From Acidobacteriota bacterium (GTDB lineage: Bacteria > Acidobacteriota > Blastocatellia > Pyrinomonadales > Pyrinomonadaceae): 8,962 bases of DNA. Positions 1-8,421 of this stretch are shown here, one piece after another (the first letter of the stretch is position 1; each line of letters starts with the position of its first letter). The notes below the pieces were generated by a model, which was not told where the DNA came from, ran no database searches, and saw nothing but the letters and a program-made list of their open reading frames with translations. The stretch is taken from NCBI GenBank assembly GCA_020853255.1, contig JADYZI010000374.1:1-8962 (forward strand), read 5' to 3'. A program made the position numbers and the translations under genes.

Positions 1-17
1 CATTTTCCAGGCAATAA

Positions 18-1991
<1,974 letters not shown>

Positions 1992-2022
1992 GTGAAAAGT
2001 GCGGATGTTTGAACCGTTGGAG

Positions 2023-2039
2023 CGATCGTTAAATGATCG
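2023..2039. repeat. Near-palindrome upstream of the sialidase-like gene
   Basis: CGATCGTTAAATGATCG pairs at 7 of 8 positions around a central A, and ends 10 bases before the next start codon. It could be a protein-binding site, a small hairpin around the translation start, or chance, since CGATCG-like words are common in this window. The 58-base gap it sits in shows no convincing promoter or strong ribosome-binding site. Confidence 0.3.
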
Positions 2040-2049
2040 ATAAAGATTT

Positions 2050-3225
2050 ATGAAGAAGATAGCGAATACGTTGACCACAGTCTGCCTGGGATTAGCCTTG
2101 TCGGTTGGAGCGCAAGCGCAGTCCCGCGGTTTTTCTATCCCGGTCATCGATCTTTCAGGTGAAAGCGGCCGGCAGGTCTTGGTCGATCGCGAAGCCGGAC
2201 AATATCTCGGGCACCCGACGACCGTGTTGCTTGAGGACAACAGGACGATCATCGCTGTTTATCCAAAGGGGCACGGCAAGGGGCCGATCATAATGAAGCG
2301 GTCCGGCGACGGCGGAAAAACATGGTCCGACCGGTTGCCGACGCCGCAGAGTTGGGAAACGTCGCTTGAGACACCGACCATTCATCGAGTGATCGATAAA
2401 AGCGGAAAGAAGCGCCTTGTGCTGTTTTCCGGCCTGTATCCTATCCGCTCGTCGATCTCTGAAGATGACGGCAAGACGTGGACCGAACTCAAACCGATCG
2501 GGGATTTCGGCGGTATTGTAGCTATGGGTTTTGTTGAGAAGCTGCGGACAGGGAAAGGACATTACCTTGCCATGTTTCACGACGACGGACGCTTTTTTAC
2601 AAAGGAACCGAACCGTGCGAAACCCGCTGTGTTCACCCTTTATCAAACTATCTCAAACGACGGCGGGCTGACATGGGGAGCACCGACGGTCGTGTACCGA
2701 TCATCGGATATTCACTTGTGTGAACCCGGCGTGATCCGCTCGCCCAACGGCAAGCAGTTGGCCGTGCTGCTGCGCGAAAATCGACGCGTCAAGAATTCAC
2801 ACGTTATTTTTTCAAATGATGAAGGTAAGACGTGGACCGTGCCGCGCGAACTGCCTGGTGCTTTGACCGGCGACCGACATACCGGAAAATACGCTCCGGA
2901 CGGACGCCTGTTTATTTCTTTCCGTGATATGGCGCTCGATACAAAAACAAGCGGCGATTGGGTCGCGTGGGTCGGGACATACGATGACATAGTGAAGGGC
3001 CGCGAGGGACAATATCGCGTCCGGCTACTGGACAATCGCAGGAACAGCGAAGGCGGAGAATGGGATTCATCATACCCGGGCGTCGAGGTCCTTTCCGACG
3101 GCACAATTGTCACGGTTACCTACGGACACTGGACCGATCGCGAACCAGCGTACATCATGGCTGTGCGTTTAAAACTCAGCGAGTTGGATGCGAGGGCCAA
3201 GGCACTCGGCCATCCTCACGAATAG
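2050..3225 (+). CDS. Secreted sialidase-fold (BNR/Asp-box) glycosidase-like protein
   Basis: This 391-residue protein is exported: the signal peptide spans about residues 1-23 with cleavage at AQA|Q. Four Asp-box repeats of the form S-x-D-x-G-x-T-W mark a six-bladed beta-propeller of the sialidase superfamily: SGDGGKTW at 85-92, SEDDGKTW at 137-144, SNDGGLTW at 202-209 and SNDEGKTW at 255-262. Its length suits a single catalytic propeller with no extra binding module. The C-terminal YPGVEVLSDGTIVTVTYG (Y342 to about 359) resembles the end of sialidase domains, where the nucleophile Tyr lies. Arg residues at 242, 276 and 292 could serve a carboxylate pocket. The usual Tyr-Arg-Ile-Pro near the N-terminus is replaced by YLGHPTT (52-58), so true exo-sialidase activity is uncertain. 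It lies between a GH63-like glycosidase and an esterase on the same strand, probably in one transcript. It is best called sialidase-like. Confidence 0.85.
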   Translation: MKKIANTLTTVCLGLALSVGAQAQSRGFSIPVIDLSGESGRQVLVDREAGQYLGHPTTVLLEDNRTIIAVYPKGHGKGPIIMKRSGDGGKTWSDRLPTPQSWETSLETPTIHRVIDKSGKKRLVLFSGLYPIRSSISEDDGKTWTELKPIGDFGGIVAMGFVEKLRTGKGHYLAMFHDDGRFFTKEPNRAKPAVFTLYQTISNDGGLTWGAPTVVYRSSDIHLCEPGVIRSPNGKQLAVLLRENRRVKNSHVIFSNDEGKTWTVPRELPGALTGDRHTGKYAPDGRLFISFRDMALDTKTSGDWVAWVGTYDDIVKGREGQYRVRLLDNRRNSEGGEWDSSYPGVEVLSDGTIVTVTYGHWTDREPAYIMAVRLKLSELDARAKALGHPHE

Positions 3226-3255
3226 AATGTCTCGATGATCGTACCTGAGAATTGC

Positions 3256-3939
3256 ATGAAAAAAGTCTTTTTAATCATTACGTGCCTATTCCTTGCTTGT
3301 AATGCGGCCGCACAGCAGCCAGCAGCAGCGAAACCCGACGAGAATTATCTGCGCCCTTACTACGTGCAAAAGGTGAGTTTGCACAGACAGCTTGCGAAAA
3401 CCAAAAACGGAATCGTTTTTGTCGGCGATAGTATTACGGACGGCAATGAATGGGCCGAACAGTTGAACTGTCTCCGATGTCAGAATCGCGGCATATCGGG
3501 CGATATCTCTGCAGGTGTTTTGGCAAGGCTTGATGATATTCTCGCCCAACAGCCGGCTAAGATATTCCTGATGATCGGCATCAACGACATCTCGCGGAAC
3601 ATTCCGAACGAAAGGATCATCCGAAATTACAAGGAATTTGTACGTCGGACCCGAACTTCATCTCCCAAGACCAGGATTTATTTACAAAGCGTGCTGCCGA
3701 CAAATGACACATTTCGGAAGTTTGTCGACAAAAACGATGAAAGTATAAAGGTACTCAACAATGCGATGGAGGATATTGCTCGTAGCGACAAGGCGGTAAT
3801 CTACGTTGATCTTTTTAGTAGATTTCTGGATGCAGATGGCCGCCTCGACAAAAGATACACGAACGACGGCCTGCACCTTTTGGGCGAGGGTTATGTTTTG
3901 TGGGCGAGTATCCTGAAGAGTCGCAGATATCTGAAATAA
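3256..3939 (+). CDS. Secreted SGNH/GDSL-family esterase
   Basis: This is a serine esterase of the SGNH hydrolase fold, probably removing acyl (for example acetyl) groups from a glycan. All four signature blocks are present: GDSITDG with nucleophile S59, RGISGD (block II Gly), GIND (108-111, oxyanion Asn N110) and DGLH with D204 and H207 completing the triad. The order and spacing resemble PAF-acetylhydrolase-like and carbohydrate-acetylesterase members. An upstream in-frame ATG exists at 3235. I prefer 3256 (227 residues) because MKKVFLII starts a textbook signal peptide cleaved at AAA|QQ and a GAGA-like site lies about 8 bases upstream. The Cys at residue 15 is preceded by Phe-Leu-Ala and is a poor lipobox, so a lipoprotein is less likely. 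It starts 30 bases after the sialidase-like gene, suggesting deacylation alongside glycosidic cleavage. The family is certain; the substrate is unknown. Confidence 0.87.
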   Translation: MKKVFLIITCLFLACNAAAQQPAAAKPDENYLRPYYVQKVSLHRQLAKTKNGIVFVGDSITDGNEWAEQLNCLRCQNRGISGDISAGVLARLDDILAQQPAKIFLMIGINDISRNIPNERIIRNYKEFVRRTRTSSPKTRIYLQSVLPTNDTFRKFVDKNDESIKVLNNAMEDIARSDKAVIYVDLFSRFLDADGRLDKRYTNDGLHLLGEGYVLWASILKSRRYLK

Positions 3940-4073
3940 GCCTTCGGCATATCGGAGTGCAATAGCGAGACACCTGCAATGAGTTCCTCCGCTACCCTCA
4001 GCTCCGACCGGTTGGAATGAGTATTTTCTTACGCCAAAACGCCAGGCAAGCAAAGCCTGCAAAGTTCAAGGCT

Positions 4074-6113
4074 ATGCAAATTGCGATCAAAAACCTTACT
4101 GGCGCTGTCCTCATTTGTGCCGCGGCGGTGTTTACGGCATTTGCGCAGCGTGATGTGATTCAGATCAATGATGGCTGGAAATTTGTTGTTGACAAGTCGG
4201 CAGAAGGTTTGGCCCGGCAGTGGTATTTGAGATCGCTTCCCGGGGCAAGGTTGGTAAACCTTCCGCACACGTGGAATGTCGAAGACGATAACCAGATGCA
4301 TTACGGCTGGGGTTGGTATCAGAGAAACATCACCGTACCTGCTGCGTGGCGAAGTAAGAATGTCGTACTCGAATTCCGCGGCGTGAATCATACGAGTCAG
4401 ATCTACATAAATGGACGCAAGGCGGGTGAAAACATTGGTGATGGCTTTAACAAATTCTTCATCGACCTAAATGGAAAACTCGACTACGGGCGCGAGAACA
4501 CGATAACGGTTGCGGTAAACAACGACTACGGAAAAGACAAGGTACCGTATGCAAATTCATTTGATTGGCCGAACGACGGCGGCCTGATAAGGCCGGTCTC
4601 ACTGATCGTGACCGGGAAGCCATTTGCCCGTTATTTACACGTAACGCCTACACTCAACACGGCCGATAGCTCAGGCAAATTGAAGATAGAACTCGGTTTC
4701 GATCCGATCGTAAACAAAGATCTGGAACTCTCGATCGCTGTCATCGAAGAAAATCAGGAAACGAAAAACACGGTCTATTCCGCTACTGTCTCGCCGTCCA
4801 TACAGAGCGGCGAAGCAACGGTTGAGTTGAGCCTTGCGAAGATAAGACCCTGGCATTTCGATCATCCGAACCTGTACCGCATTGAGGTGGGCGTAAGATC
4901 AAACGGAAAGTCTGTAGATATGGTCTCGACAAATATAGGTTTTCGCGAATTGAAGTTCATCAACGGGCAAACCTATCTCAACGGCGAACGCGTAAAACTG
5001 ATGGGCGTTGAATGGACCGCAGGCTCGAACCCGAACTTTGGATTTGCTGAGCCCGAGGCAGAGATCATTCGACACGGCAGAATGATGAAGGATGTAAACG
5101 CCATCTTCAGCCGTGTACACTTTCAACAAGATGATGTTTTTTACGATTTTTGTGACAGGAACGGCATTCTCGTCCAGGAAGAAGTACCGCTCTGGGGGCC
5201 GGAGACGCCCGCCAACGCAACGATCGAAAGAACAGCGCATCGGCAGATCGATCTCATGATCCGCAATCACTACAATCATCCGTCGATCATCGCCTGGGGA
5301 GTCGGCAATGAACTGAACGGCCGCGATGCCGTGATGAAGCGAATGATCGAGGGAATGATCGCAAAAGTAAAACAGCTTGATCCTTCACGAATGGTCAGCT
5401 ACGTCAGCAACACGCTTACTAGGGGATTTGCCGGCGAGCCTGGTTTCACGCCCGATGCGGGAAGTCTTGGCGATCTTTTGATGATGAATGAATATGGCGG
5501 CAGTTGGTGGGACATACCGGTCGGCGAGATAGGCGGGTTCCTGGACAACGTGCATCGTACTTATCCGGACAAGCCCTTTTTCATCTCAGAATTCGGCCTG
5601 TGCGAACCGAATTTTAAGGGGGGTGATGAGCGACGGGTCGAAGATATGATCTATCATATGGCCGTTTACGAAAGTAAGCCGTATGTCGAAGGAGCGATCT
5701 ATTTCGACTTGACCGACTATCGCACACACTATCCTGGAACCAGTGAAAATAATAAATTCCGCCGCCGCATTCATGGCGTCTATGATATGTACGGCAAACC
5801 TAAACCGTCGATGAAAGTGCTGCGTGAGTTGTCGTCACCGGTCGAGATCCACAGCGTCAGCAGGGAAAAGGATGGCAAACTTTCAGTTCTTTTGTTCGGG
5901 AGCGTCGGGCTGCCGCAGCATTCGGTGAAGGGCTATAAGATCTATCTGTCCGACCGAACTGATAACTTCTCAAATACGAAGCCATACACCGTTCCCGACC
6001 TTGAGCCAGGCGGCCGGACCCGGATCTCTGTTGAAGATCGTTTTGTCGGAAAGGGAATTGTAACCGTCGTTCGGCCGACCGGATTCATCGCAACGCAGAA
6101 GGCCATCAATTAA
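4074..6113 (+). CDS. Secreted GH2 beta-galactosidase-like glycoside hydrolase
   Basis: This retaining beta-glycosidase of family GH2 has 679 residues from this start. The signal peptide begins MQIAIKNL and is cleaved at AFA|Q. Next comes the N-terminal jelly-roll domain (about 30-190, including WYQRNITVP and DWPNDGGLIRPVSL), an immunoglobulin-like domain (about 190-295), a TIM barrel (about 295-580) and a C-terminal beta domain. The barrel holds the acid/base in GVGNELNG (E413) and the nucleophile in FISEFG (E506), plus the RVHF and QEEVPLWG segments of the family. The NxK motif typical of beta-glucuronidases is not seen where expected (RRRIHG, 563-568), so beta-galactosidase or a related beta-glycosidase fits better. 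An in-frame ATG at 4017 would add 19 residues before the signal peptide; I think it less likely, though neither start has a good ribosome-binding site. The stop overlaps the convergent agaS by 8 bases. Confidence 0.88.
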   Translation: MQIAIKNLTGAVLICAAAVFTAFAQRDVIQINDGWKFVVDKSAEGLARQWYLRSLPGARLVNLPHTWNVEDDNQMHYGWGWYQRNITVPAAWRSKNVVLEFRGVNHTSQIYINGRKAGENIGDGFNKFFIDLNGKLDYGRENTITVAVNNDYGKDKVPYANSFDWPNDGGLIRPVSLIVTGKPFARYLHVTPTLNTADSSGKLKIELGFDPIVNKDLELSIAVIEENQETKNTVYSATVSPSIQSGEATVELSLAKIRPWHFDHPNLYRIEVGVRSNGKSVDMVSTNIGFRELKFINGQTYLNGERVKLMGVEWTAGSNPNFGFAEPEAEIIRHGRMMKDVNAIFSRVHFQQDDVFYDFCDRNGILVQEEVPLWGPETPANATIERTAHRQIDLMIRNHYNHPSIIAWGVGNELNGRDAVMKRMIEGMIAKVKQLDPSRMVSYVSNTLTRGFAGEPGFTPDAGSLGDLLMMNEYGGSWWDIPVGEIGGFLDNVHRTYPDKPFFISEFGLCEPNFKGGDERRVEDMIYHMAVYESKPYVEGAIYFDLTDYRTHYPGTSENNKFRRRIHGVYDMYGKPKPSMKVLRELSSPVEIHSVSREKDGKLSVLLFGSVGLPQHSVKGYKIYLSDRTDNFSNTKPYTVPDLEPGGRTRISVEDRFVGKGIVTVVRPTGFIATQKAIN

Positions 6114-7341
6114 CTTTGTCTAAGCCCTTGATGTTGATCGCGGAAACAACTCTCTGGATCTTTCCATCCGCGCTTGGCGTATCAGGCTTAAGGTTTTGGC
6201 GAATTGACGAAAACAGCCCGAGGCACTGGGCGAATATCACATCAAGCGGCGCGCGGTAGTTGTCACTCATCTCGGAGGGGATATCGAGCTTGATGCATGC
6301 ATCCCGAAATGCCGACATTTCCACGGTCCGCGGCCCAATGACGACGATGTCCTTGACGATGTTCTTGCTCTTTAGCTCGTCGATCAGGCCCAGTTCGGTC
6401 GGCAATTTCCGGGGATCATTTGAAACAAAGGCGACAACAAGCGAATCGTCGTTCAGCCATGAAAGCGGGCCGTGCCGCAGGCCAAGAAACGATTCGGCCA
6501 TCACGCTGTAATCTCCCGCCGTCAATTCCATGACCTTTAGCGCACTTTCGTCACACACGGCCTTTAACGGTCCGCTGCCGAGGAAACATATCCTCGAATG
6601 GTCGCGTTGCGATATCCTGAGCGCCAGCTCGGCGAACTCAGGAAGTGCAGTTTGTGCGGCGGAAACAAGGGCATTCAGGATGGGCCGGTAGCTATCCAGA
6701 TCCGAGACATGTGCAAGACATTGCGCCGCGATGATCATGTTCGTGAACGAACTTGTCATTGCCAACCCGCGATCATTCACCTTGTCGTCGAGCGTTATAC
6801 AAAAGACGTTTGATCGGCCCGCGGAAAGATCGTTTGCCATCCGGCTGGCCTTGTTGCACGTGATGATCAAATGATCAACTTCCGGGTATTTTTCGAACGC
6901 CGATTCGATAACCTTGACGCCCTCAAAACTGTCGCCCGAACGGGAGAATGAGATCCACAAATGACGTGTATCGCGCGGAGCACTCGTAAAGATCTCGTCC
7001 ATCTCGGTCAGCATATCGGTGCTGGGGATAACCTGGACATGGCATTTCCAATTACGCCGGATCGCCGCCGCCGCGGCTCGGCCGATATAATCGGAGGTGC
7101 CGGCCCCGACAAGAGAAACCGAGAGATGTTTCGCGGCCTGTTCATCGGCGCCTTGGGCAAGGAATTGCACGATGCTTGGCCGAAGATGCTCCATCCTGTC
7201 GAAAGTTTCCGGCCACGTCGCCGGTTGCTGCACTATCTCCGAGGGAGTGTGCGCCAAGCCTAGAGCGGCTTTCTCTTGGTCAGAAAGCTGCAATATTTGT
7301 TCAAGTGACAACGGCCGCGGGCTCTTGATCAAGGTGTCCAA
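6106..7341 (-). CDS. agaS: SIS-domain galactosamine-6-phosphate deaminase/isomerase (AgaS)
   Basis: This is a cytoplasmic enzyme of 411 residues. AgaS proteins convert galactosamine-6-phosphate to tagatose-6-phosphate plus ammonia in GalNAc and GalN catabolism. Two SIS domains are visible. The first has VGAGTSDYIG (78-87), SFSRSGDS (131-138) and LIITCNKAS (158-166). The second has LGSGPLK (254-260), ESALKVMELTAG (265-276) and LRHGP (288-292). The tail PDTPSADGKIQRVV (386-399) is highly characteristic of AgaS. E. coli AgaS is about 384 residues; the extra length is mostly an N-terminal helix region. The start is TTG: GGAG sits 5 bases upstream and the next in-frame ATG is residue 50, too far in. 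It is divergent from the PfkB kinase, whose likely product step follows it, and convergent with the GH2 gene. An isomerase acting on another amino-sugar phosphate is the main alternative. Confidence 0.88.
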   Translation of the reverse strand: MDTLIKSPRPLSLEQILQLSDQEKAALGLAHTPSEIVQQPATWPETFDRMEHLRPSIVQFLAQGADEQAAKHLSVSLVGAGTSDYIGRAAAAAIRRNWKCHVQVIPSTDMLTEMDEIFTSAPRDTRHLWISFSRSGDSFEGVKVIESAFEKYPEVDHLIITCNKASRMANDLSAGRSNVFCITLDDKVNDRGLAMTSSFTNMIIAAQCLAHVSDLDSYRPILNALVSAAQTALPEFAELALRISQRDHSRICFLGSGPLKAVCDESALKVMELTAGDYSVMAESFLGLRHGPLSWLNDDSLVVAFVSNDPRKLPTELGLIDELKSKNIVKDIVVIGPRTVEMSAFRDACIKLDIPSEMSDNYRAPLDVIFAQCLGLFSSIRQNLKPDTPSADGKIQRVVSAINIKGLDKVN

Positions 7342-7343
7342 TT

Positions 7344-7350
7344 CTTCTCC
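7344..7350 (-). promoter_or_regulatory. Ribosome-binding site deciding the TTG start of agaS
   Basis: On the minus strand GGAGAAG is followed by AA and then TTG. The GGAG core is 5 bases from the start codon, ideal spacing, which supports a TTG start in the absence of any nearby ATG or GTG in frame. It is the strongest Shine-Dalgarno match in the window. Confidence 0.7.
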
Positions 7351-7380
7351 TTACGACAACATCGCTCTAGTTTGCCAAAA

Positions 7381-7406
7381 CCGAAAGGGTTGCTTGAGCT
7401 TTTCGG
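7381..7406. repeat. Inverted repeat CCGAAA-N14-TTTCGG in the divergent gap
   Basis: Two perfect 6-base arms are separated by 14 bases, with arm centres 20 bases apart (about two helical turns). The repeat covers the -35 element proposed for the kinase promoter and would also sit at the 5' end of the agaS transcript. It may be a second regulator site or an RNA hairpin. Chance cannot be excluded. Confidence 0.25.
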
Positions 7407-7422
7407 GAATTTGGATTATATT
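7394..7422 (+). promoter_or_regulatory. Candidate sigma-70 promoter for the PfkB kinase and aldolase
   Basis: TTGAGC (7394-7399) and TATATT (7417-7422) are separated by exactly 17 bases, matching the consensus at 4/6 and 5/6 positions. The start of transcription would fall near 7429-7430, giving a leader of about 41 bases before the GTG start at 7471. The -10 lies inside the palindrome at 7412-7430. Confidence 0.55.
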
Positions 7423-7430
7423 ACAATCCA
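7412..7430. promoter_or_regulatory. Candidate operator: 19-bp near-perfect palindrome
   Basis: TGGATTATATTACAATCCA pairs at 8 of 9 positions around a central T; the only mismatch is 7418/7424. It contains the -10 elements of both divergent promoters and reaches the expected kinase transcription start, so one bound dimer could repress both agaS and the kinase-aldolase genes. The regulator is not in the window. I cannot assign it to a family: it lacks the central CG of typical LacI-type sites. Confidence 0.5.
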
Positions 7431-7443
7431 CGCATAAAAGAAA
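7415..7443 (-). promoter_or_regulatory. Candidate divergent promoter for agaS
   Basis: The minus strand carries a perfect TATAAT (7420 down to 7415). The hexamer 17 bases upstream, TTTCTT (7443 to 7438), is a poor -35, so this promoter may be weak or activator-dependent. Transcription would begin near 7408, with a leader of about 67 bases to the TTG start. Its -10 overlaps that of the opposing promoter. Confidence 0.45.
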
Positions 7444-7470
7444 GGAAACGCAAGAAAACGAAACATTGCT

Positions 7471-8421
7471 GTGGCGGAAATCTCGAAAACCCATGAGATC
7501 GTGGTAATCGGCGAACTGAACGTCGATCTGATCGCATCTGGCTTGCTTGAAAAGCCGGCGCTCGGCCGCGAGATACTGGCTGCCGATTTCACGACAACCC
7601 TGGGGAGTGCGTCAGCAATATTTGCGAGCGGTGCCGCCCGTCTCGGCCGCGGCGTAACATTTGTAAGCCGCGTTGGTGATGATGAATTTGGACGTTTCTG
7701 CGTCGACACCTTAGCGGCGAAAAATATTTCTGCCGAGCATGTCAAAATAGATCGTCGGTCGAAGACTGGCGTGACGATGGTACTTAGCACGTCAGAGGAC
7801 CGTGCGCTTGTGACCTATCTCGGCGCGATCGGAGAGCTTTCGTTTGATGACGTACCGTTTGAGATCATGGGCGGCCACCGACACCTGCATTTGACCTCAT
7901 ACTATTTGCAGGCCGCATTGCAGCCTGATTTTTCAAGATTGATGAGGGCGGCCCGGGAGAAGGGGTTGACCACGTCCTTCGATCCGAACTCTGATCCCGA
8001 TCAGAAACGAAATGAGAATGTTCTCGAAGTTGCCGGACAGACCGATATTCTTTTTTTAAATGAGCCCGAAGCTAAACTCCTGGCCGGGACAGATGATGTC
8101 CTTGATGCCGGACGAGAACTGAATCGACGCGCCCGAACGGTGGTGATAAAGCTTGGGGCGAAAGGTTCGGTCGGATTTGAGAACGGGAAGATCGTTTCGG
8201 CAGATGGATTTCGTGTTGAAGCGATCGATACAACGGGCGCCGGCGATTCGTTCGCGGCGGGCTTTGTTCACGCATTTCTTGATGGACGGGAATTGAAAGA
8301 GTGCCTGACAATTGGAAATGCATGCGGTGCACTCTCGACATCAAAGCCTGGCGGGACTGATGGGCAACCCGGCCCGGCTGAACTGGATCAGTTTTTGGCA
8401 AAGGCCGCGGCGGCAAAATGA
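7471..8421 (+). CDS. PfkB-family sugar kinase, probable tagatose-6-phosphate kinase
   Basis: This is a cytoplasmic ribokinase/PfkB-fold kinase of 316 residues, the usual family length. GELNVDLI near the N-terminus begins the sugar-binding region. DTTGAGDSFAAGF (253-265) is the C-terminal PfkB signature, with the GAGD anion hole and catalytic base D259. VVIKLGAKGSVGF and ILFLNEPEA are also typical. The first signature is unusual: TLGSASAIFASG (43-54) stands where many relatives have a Gly-Gly-x-x-x-Asn. The start is GTG; an in-frame stop at 7435 limits extension, and the only purine-rich AAAGGA lies about 24 bases upstream. Between agaS and a tagatose/fructose-bisphosphate aldolase, the simplest role is phosphorylating tagatose-6-phosphate to the 1,6-bisphosphate. 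A kinase for a free sugar or a related ketose phosphate is possible. The stop overlaps the aldolase start as ATGA. Confidence 0.85.
   Translation: MAEISKTHEIVVIGELNVDLIASGLLEKPALGREILAADFTTTLGSASAIFASGAARLGRGVTFVSRVGDDEFGRFCVDTLAAKNISAEHVKIDRRSKTGVTMVLSTSEDRALVTYLGAIGELSFDDVPFEIMGGHRHLHLTSYYLQAALQPDFSRLMRAAREKGLTTSFDPNSDPDQKRNENVLEVAGQTDILFLNEPEAKLLAGTDDVLDAGRELNRRARTVVIKLGAKGSVGFENGKIVSADGFRVEAIDTTGAGDSFAAGFVHAFLDGRELKECLTIGNACGALSTSKPGGTDGQPGPAELDQFLAKAAAAK

Noticed and set aside
3256..3321. Lipoprotein signal in the SGNH esterase (Cys at residue 15)
   Set aside because: The preceding residues Phe-Leu-Ala do not fit the lipobox, and an AAA|QQ signal peptidase I site fits better.
3940..3948. 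GCCTTCGGC after the esterase stop as a terminator
   Set aside because: It gives only a 3-bp stem and no following T-run.
4043..4059. Small inverted repeat CAGGC-N7-GCCTG before the GH2 start
   Set aside because: The stem is only 5 bases, has no U-run and is not clearly placed for attenuation; likely chance.
4017..4073. N-terminal extension of the GH2 enzyme from the ATG at 4017
   Set aside because: It would put 19 polar residues before a clear signal peptide beginning at 4074. It cannot be excluded, since neither start has a good ribosome-binding site.
4074..6113. Beta-glucuronidase as the specific name for the GH2 enzyme
   Set aside because: The NxK motif that binds the glucuronate carboxylate is not found at the expected place after the nucleophile.
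7097..7507. A 136-codon plus-strand open frame across the agaS start and the divergent gap
   Set aside because: It is antisense to agaS, runs through the promoter region and ends just inside the kinase; its composition is not protein-like.
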